NCBI GenBank assembly: GCA_013298625.1
Contig: JAAFIF010000003.1
Coordinates: 144,796 to 208,795 of the forward strand
Source: Myxococcales bacterium
Lineage (GTDB): Bacteria > Myxococcota_A > Polyangia > Polyangiales > Ga0077539
Direction of reading: 5' to 3'
DNA: 64,000 bases
The position numbers were made by a program, and so were the translations under genes. The notes under the pieces were generated by a model. The model made no database searches, was not told the origin of the DNA, and saw only the letters and a list, made by a program, of their open reading frames with translations. Below, one piece after another: positions 26,817 to 36,375 of the stretch (the first letter of the stretch is position 1; each line of letters opens with the position of its first letter).

Positions 26817-27227
26817 ATGGCGATGAAGAAGCTCAGCAAGCTCAGCTCGGACGACGAGCAGCGAAGGACGATCAACGCGCTCGCGCAGAAGGTCGCGGAG
26901 CTCGAGGCCGTGCAGTCGATGCTCGTCTCGATGTTGGTCGAGCTCGGGGCGCTCGACGAGGACGAGATGCGGGCGAAGCTCAACGAGGCGCTGGCTCCAG
27001 TGCGGGGCGTGCTCGGGACGATGACGCCGCCGACGGTGGCCAGGGAGGCTTCTCCCATGGACGCGGGGAGGGGAGGGCCCTACCGGGCGTCGCTGGTCGA
27101 CCTCGCTCCGAGGCTGGTCATCTGCGATTCGTGCGGCGAGACGATGGTCGCGGACCACACGCTCTACGACGATTTCGGCGGGTGCGTCTGCGAGGACTGC
27201 TTCAACGCCGCGCGGCTCGGGCGATAG
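26817..27227 (+). CDS. small coiled-coil/zinc-ribbon protein
   Basis: 136 residues. The N-terminal half is a coiled coil (KVAELEAVQSMLVSMLVELG). The C-terminal half carries CDSC and CEDC, a probable zinc ribbon (VICDSCGETMVADHTL, then CVCEDCFNAARLG). No family is recognised. An internal ATG two codons downstream is an alternative start. Confidence 0.7.
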   Translation: MAMKKLSKLSSDDEQRRTINALAQKVAELEAVQSMLVSMLVELGALDEDEMRAKLNEALAPVRGVLGTMTPPTVAREASPMDAGRGGPYRASLVDLAPRLVICDSCGETMVADHTLYDDFGGCVCEDCFNAARLGR

Positions 27228-27361
27228 CCGCGACGGGTGAGGAGAAAGGACGAAATCGGGAGAGTTCCGTCCGCAGGCTTGTCCTGAGGGGGTTCGGTTC
27301 GGCATCATCCCCGCCCCTTAGCTCCGGACCGGCGGTTCGGATTGCGAGGAGAGGATCACCG

Positions 27362-28390
27362 GTGACTGACGCTACGACTGCAAATTCTCCCACCAACGAG
27401 CTCTCGGACGACGAGGTTCGCAAGCTGTTGGATTGGTGCCGCGAGCACGCCGCAGAGGCCGACGCCCTCACCACGCTCAACGACATGGGCCCGACGCTCT
27501 TGCGCCCGTCGGTGGCCAAGGACGCGATCGCGGTCGTCAACGCGATCCTCGACGAGCTCGCGAAGGACGCGGCTCCGTCCGCGCATGTGCACGCGCACAT
27601 GATGATCCTTCTCTCGACGCTGCTCGATCACCGCACGCAGCGCGACGCGGTCGACGCGATCTTGCTGCGTTGGATGCGGCACCCGACCTCCTTCGGCCCC
27701 GCGCGCGCCACGCCGCCCGAGCTGCAGAAGGACGGCTTCGTGCAGCGCATCGCCGACGCGCTCGGCTGGGGATCGCTCTCGCTCGACGCGGACAAGGACG
27801 CGATCGCGCGGCTCTTGTCGTGGGTCGACACGTGGGCGCCCAAGCAGAAGGCGTCGGCGGGGCGGATCGTGGCGATGATGCGACGCAACTTTCCGCAGGG
27901 CGGAGAGGTGTGGAAGCTGGTTCGCGTCGAGTTCAACCGCGATCGCGAGCGGGACAAGAATCACCGCGGCAACGACCGTGGGCGCGATCGCGATCGTGAT
28001 CGCCGCAACAACAAAGAGCGCGGCCCCAAAGCCGAGGCGACCAAGCCCGCAGAGGGCGCTGCCGCGGTCGAGGGCGCGGTGGTCGAAGGCGCTGCTGCGG
28101 TCGAAGGCGCGGCGGTGAGCGCCGAGGGCGTCGCGGCGGTGGCCGGAGCGACTGCAGACGGCGCAAAGAAGAAGCGTCGTCGTCGCCGTCGCAAGCGCAA
28201 GCCCGGTGACGGCACGGCGGCCAACGTGGCCGGCGCTGCTGGCGCAGAGGGCGCAGAGGGCGCTGCGGACGAAGGTGGCGACGACGGTGACGACGGCGAC
28301 GACGGCGCAGAGGGCGACGCTCCTGCGGCGAGCGAGTCTGCTGCGCCGGCGAGCGAGTCGCCTGCGGCCGCGCCCGAGGGTACGGGCTGA
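27362..28390 (+). CDS. low-complexity basic/acidic protein, possible RNA-binding
   Basis: 342 residues from a GTG at 27362 with GAGGAGAGG upstream. The first 190 residues form a helical domain (LLDWCREHAAEADALTTLND, MILLSTLLDHRTQRDAVDAI) of no family I know. Then come an Arg/Asp-rich stretch (RGRDRDRDRRNNKERG), Ala/Val/Glu-rich near-repeats of VEGAAAVEGAAV type, a block of KKKRRRRRRKRK, and an Ala/Asp/Glu-rich acidic end. Arginine-rich tracts of this kind commonly bind RNA; here it is inference. Confidence 0.75.
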   Translation: MTDATTANSPTNELSDDEVRKLLDWCREHAAEADALTTLNDMGPTLLRPSVAKDAIAVVNAILDELAKDAAPSAHVHAHMMILLSTLLDHRTQRDAVDAILLRWMRHPTSFGPARATPPELQKDGFVQRIADALGWGSLSLDADKDAIARLLSWVDTWAPKQKASAGRIVAMMRRNFPQGGEVWKLVRVEFNRDRERDKNHRGNDRGRDRDRDRRNNKERGPKAEATKPAEGAAAVEGAVVEGAAAVEGAAVSAEGVAAVAGATADGAKKKRRRRRRKRKPGDGTAANVAGAAGAEGAEGAADEGGDDGDDGDDGAEGDAPAASESAAPASESPAAAPEGTG

Positions 28391-28395
28391 GCGCG

Positions 28396-29106
28396 TTATC
28401 TCCGGCGAAACGCGTGTGCGTCTTCGCCGGAGACGTGCTCGAGAAACGCGTCGAGCGTGCGGCCGGGCTCTGAGGAGAACACGTCGAGGGGGACGATGTT
28501 CTTCACGCGCTCGACGGCGAAGACGCGAAAGCCGTCGCGCAGCTCGCACCACGCGCCGAGCGTCCATTTGGCGCCCCAGAACGCGAGCGAGAGCGGGCGC
28601 ACGACGCGCTCGGTCGCTGCGGCGTTGACGTCGGTGTAGTCGAAGCGCAGCCGATGGTGGCTGCGGATCGCCTGGCGAACGACGGCGAGCGCGTCCGCGA
28701 ATCCCGCGCTGGGCACGTGGTGGCCGGGGGCGAAGACCGCGCTCTGCTCGACGCGTTGGCGCAGGGCGGGAGGCAAGACGGCTTCGATTTTCGCGAGGGC
28801 GCGCGAGGCGCCTTCTGCGAGGGCGCTGTCTCCCCACGCGCGCACGACGCGCAGTCCGAGCGCGAGGGCCTCGAGCTCATCTGCGTCGAACATCACCGGT
28901 GGAAGGTCGAAGCCCGCTCCGAGCGCGTAGCCCACGCCCGCTTCGCCGACGATGGGGACGCCCGAGGACACGAGCGCTTGGACGTCGCGGTAGACGGTGC
29001 GCTCGCTGACCTCGAGGGTCTCGGCGATGGCGCGCGCGGTCAGCTTGCGGCGCTTTGCGCGGCGGAGGAGCTCGACGATGCGAAAGAGTCGGTCGGCGCG
29101 GCGCAT
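28396..29106 (-). CDS. HTH/WYL-domain transcriptional regulator (YafY family)
   Basis: 236 residues from the ATG at 29106. The N-terminal helix-turn-helix is LTARAIAETLEVSERTVYRD; the C-terminal half is a WYL domain with WTLGAWCELRDGFRVFAVER, a ligand-sensing fold. The start lies inside the 3' end of the GST gene (67-bp overlap), so the two are one operon. The palindromic site at 29886-29903 upstream of the GST gene is its probable operator. Confidence 0.85.
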   Translation of the reverse strand: MRRADRLFRIVELLRRAKRRKLTARAIAETLEVSERTVYRDVQALVSSGVPIVGEAGVGYALGAGFDLPPVMFDADELEALALGLRVVRAWGDSALAEGASRALAKIEAVLPPALRQRVEQSAVFAPGHHVPSAGFADALAVVRQAIRSHHRLRFDYTDVNAAATERVVRPLSLAFWGAKWTLGAWCELRDGFRVFAVERVKNIVPLDVFSSEPGRTLDAFLEHVSGEDAHAFRRR

Positions 29107-29861
29107 GGTGCGGTCTCTCTCTGCGAGGGTACGCGAGCGTCGGGGGCCGCTGTGCGTGCGTGAACGCGATCGAGCCACGCAGAGAGGGCGGGGCGTTCGG
29201 CGAGGCGCTCGCGCTGCCAGGGCGTGAGATCGGTGCGCAGCGAGTGGAGCTGGCCGAAGAGGGCGAAATCCGCGGCGGTGAGCGTGTCGGCGATCCAGAA
29301 GCCGTCGGACGGGGCGCGCGCTTCGAGTTGGTCGAGCAGGCGTTGAAAGCGGGACCAACACGCGTCGGGGCCCGCGCGCCATACGTCTCGCGCGACGAGG
29401 TTGCGGACGACCCCAGCGCGGAGGCGAGCTGGGATGATGGCCTTGATGAGCGAGGGCATCGTGTGAAAGTACGCGTCGCGGGTGCGGGGCCAGTTGCGCT
29501 CGTCGGCCCAGCGCGCGGCGACGAGAAATCCGTTGATGGCGGTGTCGGCGAGCTCTTCGTAGAGCCAGGACTCTGCGCGCTGTCGGTCGGTCGAGCCCGA
29601 GAGGCTGTTGCCCGAGAGGCGCTCGATCTCGAGGAGGATCGCGGTGGAGTCAGGGACGGGGCGCTCGTCGACGAGCAGGACTGGGACTTGCGCGGCGGGG
29701 TTGAAGCGCTTCCACGCGTCGGGGCGAGGACCCGCGCGGCGCGTGTAGGGGAGGCCCGATTGGCGCAGGGCGCGGTTGGCTTTGAGGCAGAAGGGCGAGT
29801 AGCTCTCGTGCGCGGGCAGGGAGAGCAGCTCGATCTCGAGGAGCGTGAGCGTCGGCGTCAT
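29040..29861 (-). CDS. glutathione S-transferase family protein
   Basis: 273 residues from the ATG at 29861 (a GTG at 29870 is in frame). The thioredoxin-like N-terminal domain shows ESYSPFCLKANRALRQSG, AAQVPVLLVDERPVPDSTAI (the cis-Pro and Ser that hold glutathione). The C-terminal helical domain contains DTLTAADFALFGQLHSL. It could detoxify electrophiles. It is the first gene of a two-gene operon with the WYL regulator. Confidence 0.85.
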   Translation of the reverse strand: MTPTLTLLEIELLSLPAHESYSPFCLKANRALRQSGLPYTRRAGPRPDAWKRFNPAAQVPVLLVDERPVPDSTAILLEIERLSGNSLSGSTDRQRAESWLYEELADTAINGFLVAARWADERNWPRTRDAYFHTMPSLIKAIIPARLRAGVVRNLVARDVWRAGPDACWSRFQRLLDQLEARAPSDGFWIADTLTAADFALFGQLHSLRTDLTPWQRERLAERPALSAWLDRVHARTAAPDARVPSQRETAPCAAPTDSFASSSSSAAQSAAS

Positions 29862-29885
29862 GGGAGACACCGTACGAGGGGGCTC

Positions 29886-29923
29886 CTGACAGCGTGCTGT
29901 CAGCAGTGATCGAGCGCTGTCAA
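29886..29923. promoter_or_regulatory. palindromic operator-like site before the GST/WYL operon
   Basis: CTGACAGCGTGCTGTCAG (29886-29903) is a perfect 8-bp inverted repeat around GT. A third half-site GCTGTCA lies at 29916-29922, 20 nt from the matching half-site, that is two helical turns. The site is 25 nt upstream of the GST start, where a repressor would block transcription. Confidence 0.55.
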
Positions 29924-29948
29924 TCTGCTGGCGACTTGAATAGATGGG

Positions 29949-32900
29949 TCACTCGAACTCGAGGCGAAAGCGCCAGTCGATGCCGCCGTTGACCTGGCCC
30001 GAGCGGTTCTGCGCGCCGGTCTGGCCGTAGTTGTCGACGCCGACCTGGATGCTGTGCTGGCGGTTGATGTCGTAGTCGATGGTCCCGCGGACCTCGCGCT
30101 GCTCGGTGATGTTGACGGTGGCGCCGGCGCGGACGCCGGTGGCGATCGGGACGCGGACGCTGACTTGGGGGACAGTGCGGCCCTGCGTGGGCGAGTAGCC
30201 GCTGGTGATGTTGAAGTCCGAGATGATCGGGACGTTGCGGCGCACGATGCGGTCGATGCCAGTGAGGTTGGAGAGGGCTTCGACGGCGAGGATCTGGCCG
30301 AGGTCCGTGGTTCCGAGCTGGTCGAGCTCGGCGCGGGTCATGCGAAAGGCGAGCATGAGGGCGATGTCTTCGCGAGAGAGCGAGGGCTCTGCGCTCATGT
30401 CGAGGGCGAAGCGCTCGCGGGTGCCGTACGCGTGCAGGTCGATGCGCCACTGGTTGCGGGCGCCTGCGCTCTCGCTCGAGCGGCGGATGTCCGTGGTGGC
30501 GAGCACGTCGAAGGTGGGCGAGATGCGCTCGGGGTTGTCGAACTCGATGCGCGAGCGGCGGACCTCGAACTCGTTGCCGCGAAAGAAGACTCGGCCGCGC
30601 GGGATGGTGAGCAGCCCGAGGACGCTCGGGCGCTGGTCGGTCCCGACGATGCGAAACGGCGTGGACGGCGAGAGGGCGATGTCCGCGTCGATGAGGTTGT
30701 TGCGGATGCGAACGGGCTCTCGCGAGCGCAGCTCGAGCGCGAGCTGGACGCGGTCGCGGGTCGGGTCGTAGGGCTCTTCGGGCGCGGCGAGGCTGGTGCT
30801 GCCGCTGTCCGAGATGAGGGCCATGTCGATCGGTCGGGTGTAGCGGGCGCGGTTGAGCGTGACGTGGCCCGTAAAGGTCGGGAGCGGGTCGCCTTCGGCG
30901 AAGGACAAGCGGGTGTCGGCGTCGAGGGCGATCTCGATTCCGCTGCTCGGGCTGAGCGCGAGGTTGCGCACGACGAGCGGAACATCGACGCGCTCGAGGT
31001 CGCGGCCGCGAAAGCGCACGACGCCGCCGGACAGGTCGATGGAGCTCGAGCCGAAGCGAGCGCGGGCGCGTTCGAGGGAGACCTGCGTTCCTTCGAGGCG
31101 GATCGTCAGGTCGAGGTCGTCCACGGACTGCGGCAGCGCGGCGGCGCGCAAGCTGCCCGAGTCGAGCTCGACCAGCCCGCGCAGCTCGGGCGAGTCGGTG
31201 TTGCCGCCCACTGCGACGCGAAAGTGCGCGGTCCCGCGGGCCTCTTGCACGAGCGCAGGAAACCGCCGCGCCAGCTGCGCGAGGTCCGCTTCGCCCGAGA
31301 GCGTGAGCGCGAGCGTTCCGTCCGTGGTGGCGCCGCCAGCGATGGCCAGCGTGACGCCGTCGGGGCCGAGGATCGGCGAGACCGGCAGCGCCGCAGCCGC
31401 CGTCTGCGCCGTCCGCGTGAACAGCCCCCGCGGCGCGGCCGCGCACGGCGCGCTCGATCGCGCGGCGGCCGGGTCGATCCAGAGCCTCCCGTCGTTGGCG
31501 CACACCGCCAGCGGCGCGTTGGACGGGAGCGCCACGCGCACGCCCATCGCGCGCAAGTCCAACGCGTCGAGGGCGACCCGTGCACGCGCATGCATGGGAT
31601 CTCTCAACGACAGCTCTTCGACGTGAATGCGCGCGGCCGCCCTCGCGAGCGGCGCGTCTCCGAGGCGCGCCACGAGCCGCGCGGGCATCCACGGCAGCAG
31701 GTCGATCGCGGCGCTCGTACCTGTGGCGTTCGGATGCGACAGCTCGACGGAGCCCTGCATGACCGCGTCCCGCCACGAGCGCCCGAAATCGCGCTGCCAA
31801 TTGCCGTCCGCGTCGCGCCACGGCTCTTGCACAAACGGAACGAGCAGGCTCCCGTCGATGCGCACCGAGCCGTCGACCGCGTCGGCCACGAGCGACCATC
31901 GCTGCGGGTCTGGAAGGGGCGCCGCAGCGACCTGCGGCCTGTGCTCGGCGCTGCGCGCGATGCGCTCGTTGACGGACTCTTGCGTGAGGCGCCCGGTCGG
32001 GTCCGGCGTCGAGCGCAAGCGCAAGCGCACGCTGCCGAACTCGCGCTGCGCCGCGCTCAGGTCGCGCACGTCCGCGTCGATGGACCATCGCTGCGACTCC
32101 GCGGTGCCTTCGAGCACGCCCGTCCCGTCGACGATCCCGCGGAGGTTCATCCCATCGGTGAGCGTGAGGCGCCCGAGGTCTGCTCCGCGCACGGAGCCTG
32201 TGATGTGCATGCGAGCGCCAAGGTCGACGGAGCCGCCGGCCTCGAGGGTCCCGTTGGCGACGCGTCCGCGCGCGTACTCGATGCCGAGCCGCGAGCCGCG
32301 AAATCCCCGGTTGCGGATGAGCCAATCGTACGTGGCGTGCAGGTCCGCGTGCTGGATCGTCTCGCCGAACGCGTGCACCGCGAGGTCCCACCCGCGCACG
32401 TCCGCGTGCAGGACTCCCTTGGGATCGTCGCCCGGTCGACCGAGCACGTACTCGACGTCGGCGCGCACGAAGCCGTGCCTCGGTCGCGCGTTCGCAGGGC
32501 GCTCTTCGCCGCGCCGCGATCGGGGTCGCGCGCTCTCGCTCACCCAGCACTCGCTGCGCGGCAGCGCGCGGTCGTGCGACGCGAGCCCGCAGTCTTGCAT
32601 CGTCCCGCCCGTGTACGGCTCGAAGACCGGGTCTCCTTCGAACTCGAACATGTGATAGTAGTCCGCGAGCTGAGCGTCCGACGACTCGACGCGCGCGGCT
32701 GCAACCAACGTATACCTGGAGAAATCCAGGATCGCGTCGCGCGCGCTGAACACGCTGCGACCCTGGCGCACGATGAGCTCGGGGCCGCGCAGGGTGATCC
32801 CGCGCAGCTGCCACGGCTTGCCCGGCGCGGTCTCGAGGTCGCCGATCGGCAGGCCCGCGAACTGAAACCCACGCACGCGCGTGGTGCCCGACACGATGAT

Positions 32901-34682
32901 GTCCGAGAACGGTCCTCCGCCGTTGACCACGGCTTCGGCGTGGCCGGCGATGGGGATTCCGGCGATGGTGCCGACGTCCGAGAGGTCGATCGCCGTGCTG
33001 CGAATGTTGCGCACGACCATGTCGGGCCTGCTCGGGTCGTGCACGGTCCGCACTTCGACCTCGTCGCCGACGATGTGCGTGTGGCCGAAGTCCGCGCGCA
33101 TGTCGCTGAAGCGCACGAACAGCGAGTCTAGGTCGAGGTCGAGCGCGACGCGCCCGCGCGGGATCGAGATGATGGGCTCGTGCGGCGGACCCCAGCGATG
33201 AAAGTCCTTCACGATCGCAAAATCGCGGGTGTCCGCGTCGATCTCGAGGTGCATCCCAGGGCGCGCGCGGTCCGGCGGCTGCCCGAAGCGCTCGGGGATC
33301 AGGGTGATCTCCGCGAGCGCGTCGATGGACCACAGGACCTTGGCGAAGTCCGTGACGGACACCTCGCGCATGAGTTGCTCGAAGCGGAGCCCCTGCGTCT
33401 CGAAGAAGCCATCGAGCCGCACGGTGGGCGTGAGCGAGAAGACCAGCGGTCGATCGGGCCTGCGCGGAGAGGGCGAGAGCACCCTTCCTCCGCCGTAGCG
33501 GGCGTCGAGTCGATCGACGATGAGCGCGCGGTGCGTCCCGTGAAAATCCAGCTCGATCGACTGTCCTCCGCCGAACGTCCCGTTGCGGCCGAGGGGCCGG
33601 GTGTCCATCAGCGTGATGGTGACCGCGCGCGCGCTGGCGTGCCCCCGCACCTCGGCGGACATCGACGCGGGGTTGAACGTGGCGCTCGCCTCGACGCTCA
33701 CGTCGCCGCGCAACAACGGGGCGGTTCGAGGCAGCGGGCAGGTGGCCACGGACAGCGGAACCCTCGCGCGCACGCTCGCGCGGATCGCCTCGCGGAGGTT
33801 CAGCGGCACGAGCGCGTCGCTGACGTGCGCCTCTGCGTCGAGGGCCTCGATGTGCGCGGCGCCCACGCGGAGCACGGCGAAATCACGGAGCTCGGCGCGC
33901 GCTTCGATTCTGCGAATGGGGCCGTCGAAGCACTTGAGCCCCGTGTGCTGGCTGGTGATGGGGCTGCTCAGCGAGCCGCCGCGCGAGAGCAGGCCGACGA
34001 GCAGTCGTTGATTGTTGTCGTTGCGCACGTCGAGGTCGACGGACTCGAGCGTGATCGACCCGATCTGGTCGTGCTCGACGCGCACGCGCACGTCGGACAC
34101 TGCGATGTCACGAAAGGGCAGCTGCGGCGGTCCTGGGGGCGGAGCTGGGCCGGGCTTGACCACGGGGCCGTTGGCGAGGCGCCCGTTCTTGAACACCACG
34201 CGCACTTCGCCGCCGTCGATTTCGATCGCCGAAATCTGCGGCGCGCCGCGCAGCAACGAGCGCAGCGAAGGGCGCAGGTCTGCCCACTCGACGCGCGCGA
34301 GGAGGCCCTCGGTGGGGTGCCGGACTTCGACGGATTCGGCGTGGATGGCCATGCGTCGCCAGGACCAGCCGGCGCGACCGATGGAGAGCTCGAGGCCCGT
34401 GGCTGCGCGCACCTGCTGCGAGATCGTCGTGATGGTCTTGCGCGCGGCCCACTCGGTGCGTGCGACGAGCGTGACGACGGCGACGAGCGCGAGCAGGACG
34501 AACGATGCGACCGTGCGACGACCGCTGCGACGTGGCTTCTTCTTGTCGGTCGACGGAGAAGAATCTCTGGGCGCGGTCGAGACCGAATCGGGGTCGCCCT
34601 GCTCGAGCGCAGACGATGGCGATGGCGCTTGCTCGGGCGCCTCCGTCGTCGGTGCGTCGGTCTCGTGGGCGTTGTCGGTCAT
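29949..34682 (-). CDS. tamB: translocation and assembly module protein TamB
   Basis: 1577 residues. A Ser/Pro-rich start and one transmembrane helix (about 58-78, TVASFVLLALVAVVTLVA) precede a very long beta-rich region and a C-terminal TamB domain (LTIPRGRVFFRGNEFEVRRS, EDIALMLAFRMTRAELDQL, ending in VNGGIDWRFRLEFE). Such AsmA-like proteins span the periplasm and carry phospholipid or help outer-membrane protein assembly. No TamA/BamA gene is next to it. The length is slightly above the Escherichia coli protein (about 1260). Confidence 0.9.
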   Translation of the reverse strand: MTDNAHETDAPTTEAPEQAPSPSSALEQGDPDSVSTAPRDSSPSTDKKKPRRSGRRTVASFVLLALVAVVTLVARTEWAARKTITTISQQVRAATGLELSIGRAGWSWRRMAIHAESVEVRHPTEGLLARVEWADLRPSLRSLLRGAPQISAIEIDGGEVRVVFKNGRLANGPVVKPGPAPPPGPPQLPFRDIAVSDVRVRVEHDQIGSITLESVDLDVRNDNNQRLLVGLLSRGGSLSSPITSQHTGLKCFDGPIRRIEARAELRDFAVLRVGAAHIEALDAEAHVSDALVPLNLREAIRASVRARVPLSVATCPLPRTAPLLRGDVSVEASATFNPASMSAEVRGHASARAVTITLMDTRPLGRNGTFGGGQSIELDFHGTHRALIVDRLDARYGGGRVLSPSPRRPDRPLVFSLTPTVRLDGFFETQGLRFEQLMREVSVTDFAKVLWSIDALAEITLIPERFGQPPDRARPGMHLEIDADTRDFAIVKDFHRWGPPHEPIISIPRGRVALDLDLDSLFVRFSDMRADFGHTHIVGDEVEVRTVHDPSRPDMVVRNIRSTAIDLSDVGTIAGIPIAGHAEAVVNGGGPFSDIIVSGTTRVRGFQFAGLPIGDLETAPGKPWQLRGITLRGPELIVRQGRSVFSARDAILDFSRYTLVAAARVESSDAQLADYYHMFEFEGDPVFEPYTGGTMQDCGLASHDRALPRSECWVSESARPRSRRGEERPANARPRHGFVRADVEYVLGRPGDDPKGVLHADVRGWDLAVHAFGETIQHADLHATYDWLIRNRGFRGSRLGIEYARGRVANGTLEAGGSVDLGARMHITGSVRGADLGRLTLTDGMNLRGIVDGTGVLEGTAESQRWSIDADVRDLSAAQREFGSVRLRLRSTPDPTGRLTQESVNERIARSAEHRPQVAAAPLPDPQRWSLVADAVDGSVRIDGSLLVPFVQEPWRDADGNWQRDFGRSWRDAVMQGSVELSHPNATGTSAAIDLLPWMPARLVARLGDAPLARAAARIHVEELSLRDPMHARARVALDALDLRAMGVRVALPSNAPLAVCANDGRLWIDPAAARSSAPCAAAPRGLFTRTAQTAAAALPVSPILGPDGVTLAIAGGATTDGTLALTLSGEADLAQLARRFPALVQEARGTAHFRVAVGGNTDSPELRGLVELDSGSLRAAALPQSVDDLDLTIRLEGTQVSLERARARFGSSSIDLSGGVVRFRGRDLERVDVPLVVRNLALSPSSGIEIALDADTRLSFAEGDPLPTFTGHVTLNRARYTRPIDMALISDSGSTSLAAPEEPYDPTRDRVQLALELRSREPVRIRNNLIDADIALSPSTPFRIVGTDQRPSVLGLLTIPRGRVFFRGNEFEVRRSRIEFDNPERISPTFDVLATTDIRRSSESAGARNQWRIDLHAYGTRERFALDMSAEPSLSREDIALMLAFRMTRAELDQLGTTDLGQILAVEALSNLTGIDRIVRRNVPIISDFNITSGYSPTQGRTVPQVSVRVPIATGVRAGATVNITEQREVRGTIDYDINRQHSIQVGVDNYGQTGAQNRSGQVNGGIDWRFRLEFE

Positions 34683-34829
34683 GAGGGAGGGCGCGTTCGA
34701 GAAGGGCTCGTTGCGAGCGTGATACGCCCGGGTGACAAGCTAGCACCCCTGCGGAGGCGACCTCGGTGTTTCGCTGTAAAATTGCACGGAGAAGTGAGCG
34801 ACGCCCCCGTGCGACGCGGCCTACGCGGG

Positions 34830-34858
34830 TTGACGGTCGGGAGATGTACCACTAATGC
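34830..34858 (+). promoter_or_regulatory. promoter upstream of the MarC gene
   Basis: TTGACG at 34830-34835, a 17-nt spacer and TAATGC at 34853-34858. Transcription would begin near 34865, 60 nt before the ATG. It is in the divergent gap between tamB and the MarC gene. Confidence 0.45.
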
Positions 34859-34927
34859 CAGCGCGCGATGGACGCAGGCGTGTCCTCCGGCATTCGCCGC
34901 GAGCGCGTGTGAACATCGACGACGACC

Positions 34928-35575
34928 ATGACTTCTGCGCTGACGTTCGGGCTGGGGGCATTTACTTCGATCTTCGCGATTGTGGATCCGTTTGCGGCGC
35001 TGCCGGTGTTTCTGGCGCTGACGGGGCACGAGACCGACGTGAGGCGCAGGCAGATCGCTTGGCGCGCGGCGGTGACGGTGTTCGCGGTGCTCGCGGTGTT
35101 CGCGACGTGCGGGCAGCTGTTGTTTCGCTTCTTCGGGATCTCGGTCGCGGGCTTCAAGATCGCGGGGGGAATTCTCTTGATGGGCGTCGCGCTGGACATG
35201 ATGGGCGCGAAGCACTCGGCGACGAAGACGACGCCGGGCGAAGAAGAAGAGGCGACGACGAAGGCGGACGTGGGGTTGGTTCCGGTGGGGATTCCGCTGT
35301 TGAGCGGGCCTGGGGCGATCGCGTCGGCGATGTTGTTGGCGGCGCGCGCGGGCACGATCCCCGAGAAGGGCGCGCTCTACGTGGCGCTGCTCGTGGTGGC
35401 GCTGCTGTGCTTCTTGGTCTTGCGCAGCGCGACGGTGATCGGGCGCTTCTTGGGCCGCACGGGGATGAACGTGATCAACCGCGTGATGGGGCTGATCCTC
35501 GCGGCCGTGGCGGTGGAGTTCTTCTTGGACGGCGTGAAGCTGGCGCTGCCTGGGCTCGCGCGCGTGGGGCGATAA
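34928..35575 (+). CDS. MarC-family integral membrane protein
   Basis: 215 residues with six transmembrane helices. FTSIFAIVDPFAALPVFLAL in helix 1 and VGIPLLSGPGAIASAMLLA after the central loop are the two MarC repeats. The loop between holds an acidic/Thr-rich stretch (TPGEEEEATTKAD). MarC relatives are called multiple antibiotic resistance proteins, but their function is not established. Confidence 0.9.
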   Translation: MTSALTFGLGAFTSIFAIVDPFAALPVFLALTGHETDVRRRQIAWRAAVTVFAVLAVFATCGQLLFRFFGISVAGFKIAGGILLMGVALDMMGAKHSATKTTPGEEEEATTKADVGLVPVGIPLLSGPGAIASAMLLAARAGTIPEKGALYVALLVVALLCFLVLRSATVIGRFLGRTGMNVINRVMGLILAAVAVEFFLDGVKLALPGLARVGR

Positions 35576-35578
35576 CTC

Positions 35579-36319
35579 TCAGGCGAAGAGGCGCTTGGCC
35601 TTGGCGAGCACCGAGCGAAAGCGGCTCGGGTGCTTCTCGCTGAGCACGCGGCCCCACGTGCCGTCGATGATCACGTGAAACTCTTCGGCGAGGCCGGGGA
35701 CCGCTTCGCCGTCGTAGCGATAGCGCATGACCCAGAGGGGGACGTGCACGAGGGCGATCGAGCGGACGTCGGCTTCGGCGCGGGCGTAGATCGCGTTGGC
35801 GGGGCGCATCGCGGCGCGGACGCGGTGGGCGCACTCTTGCTCGGCGAGCTCTTTGGGCACGTCGGGCTCGGCGACCAGGCCGTCGAGCGTCGCGTGCGCG
35901 AGCGGGACGAGCTTGTCCTGCGGAACGACGATGAACGGCGAGACCTCGTACGAGAAGAACCTGCGCGCGGACGTGACGACGACCACGTCGCGGTTGTCGG
36001 TCCCGCCCGTGGGTACAGGCAGCGGAACGTGCCGGTTTTTTGCAGACGGAATGCTCACCGTCGAGATCCCGATGTGAAAGCCCTCTGCGTGCACGTTGGC
36101 GCGCCACACCGGCAGGTGGACGAGGACAGGCTTCTCGAAGAAGGCTGAGTGATCGAGGTCTGCGGGGCGCGCGAAGCGGTCGCGCGCGCGGGCGTCGAGC
36201 AGCCGCCGGGCCATTGTCTCGTCAATGGCGGTGGGCATCGCGAAGCGCAGGTCGGGGTCGACCAGGACGGGCTTCTCGAGGCGAGTGACCAGCGGCGCGA
36301 ACGGAGCGCGTGAAACCAT
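35579..36319 (-). CDS. hypothetical protein
   Basis: 246 residues from the ATG at 36319. It has a mixed alpha/beta composition with paired Val-rich strands (KPVLVHLPVWRANVHAEGFH, IALVHVPLWVMRYRYDG) that look like two copies of one strand-loop unit. No family, signal peptide or catalytic motif is recognised. It converges with marC (3-nt gap) and lies downstream of the isomerase fusion on the same strand. Confidence 0.7.
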   Translation of the reverse strand: MVSRAPFAPLVTRLEKPVLVDPDLRFAMPTAIDETMARRLLDARARDRFARPADLDHSAFFEKPVLVHLPVWRANVHAEGFHIGISTVSIPSAKNRHVPLPVPTGGTDNRDVVVVTSARRFFSYEVSPFIVVPQDKLVPLAHATLDGLVAEPDVPKELAEQECAHRVRAAMRPANAIYARAEADVRSIALVHVPLWVMRYRYDGEAVPGLAEEFHVIIDGTWGRVLSEKHPSRFRSVLAKAKRLFA

Positions 36320-36375
36320 CGTGTGAAACGTACCTGCACTCGGGGCGCGGCGCACTCACGCAGCGCCGAGGCGGG

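Noticed and set aside
28000..28380. Coding tandem repeat as a possible mobile element
   Set aside because: The repetition lies in frame with a protein with a good start and is explained as amino-acid low complexity.
30054..33131. A 1025-codon open frame on the + strand inside tamB
   Set aside because: It is opposite a gene with clear TamB features; its composition (Arg, Asp, Ala, His) is that of GC-rich antisense frames.
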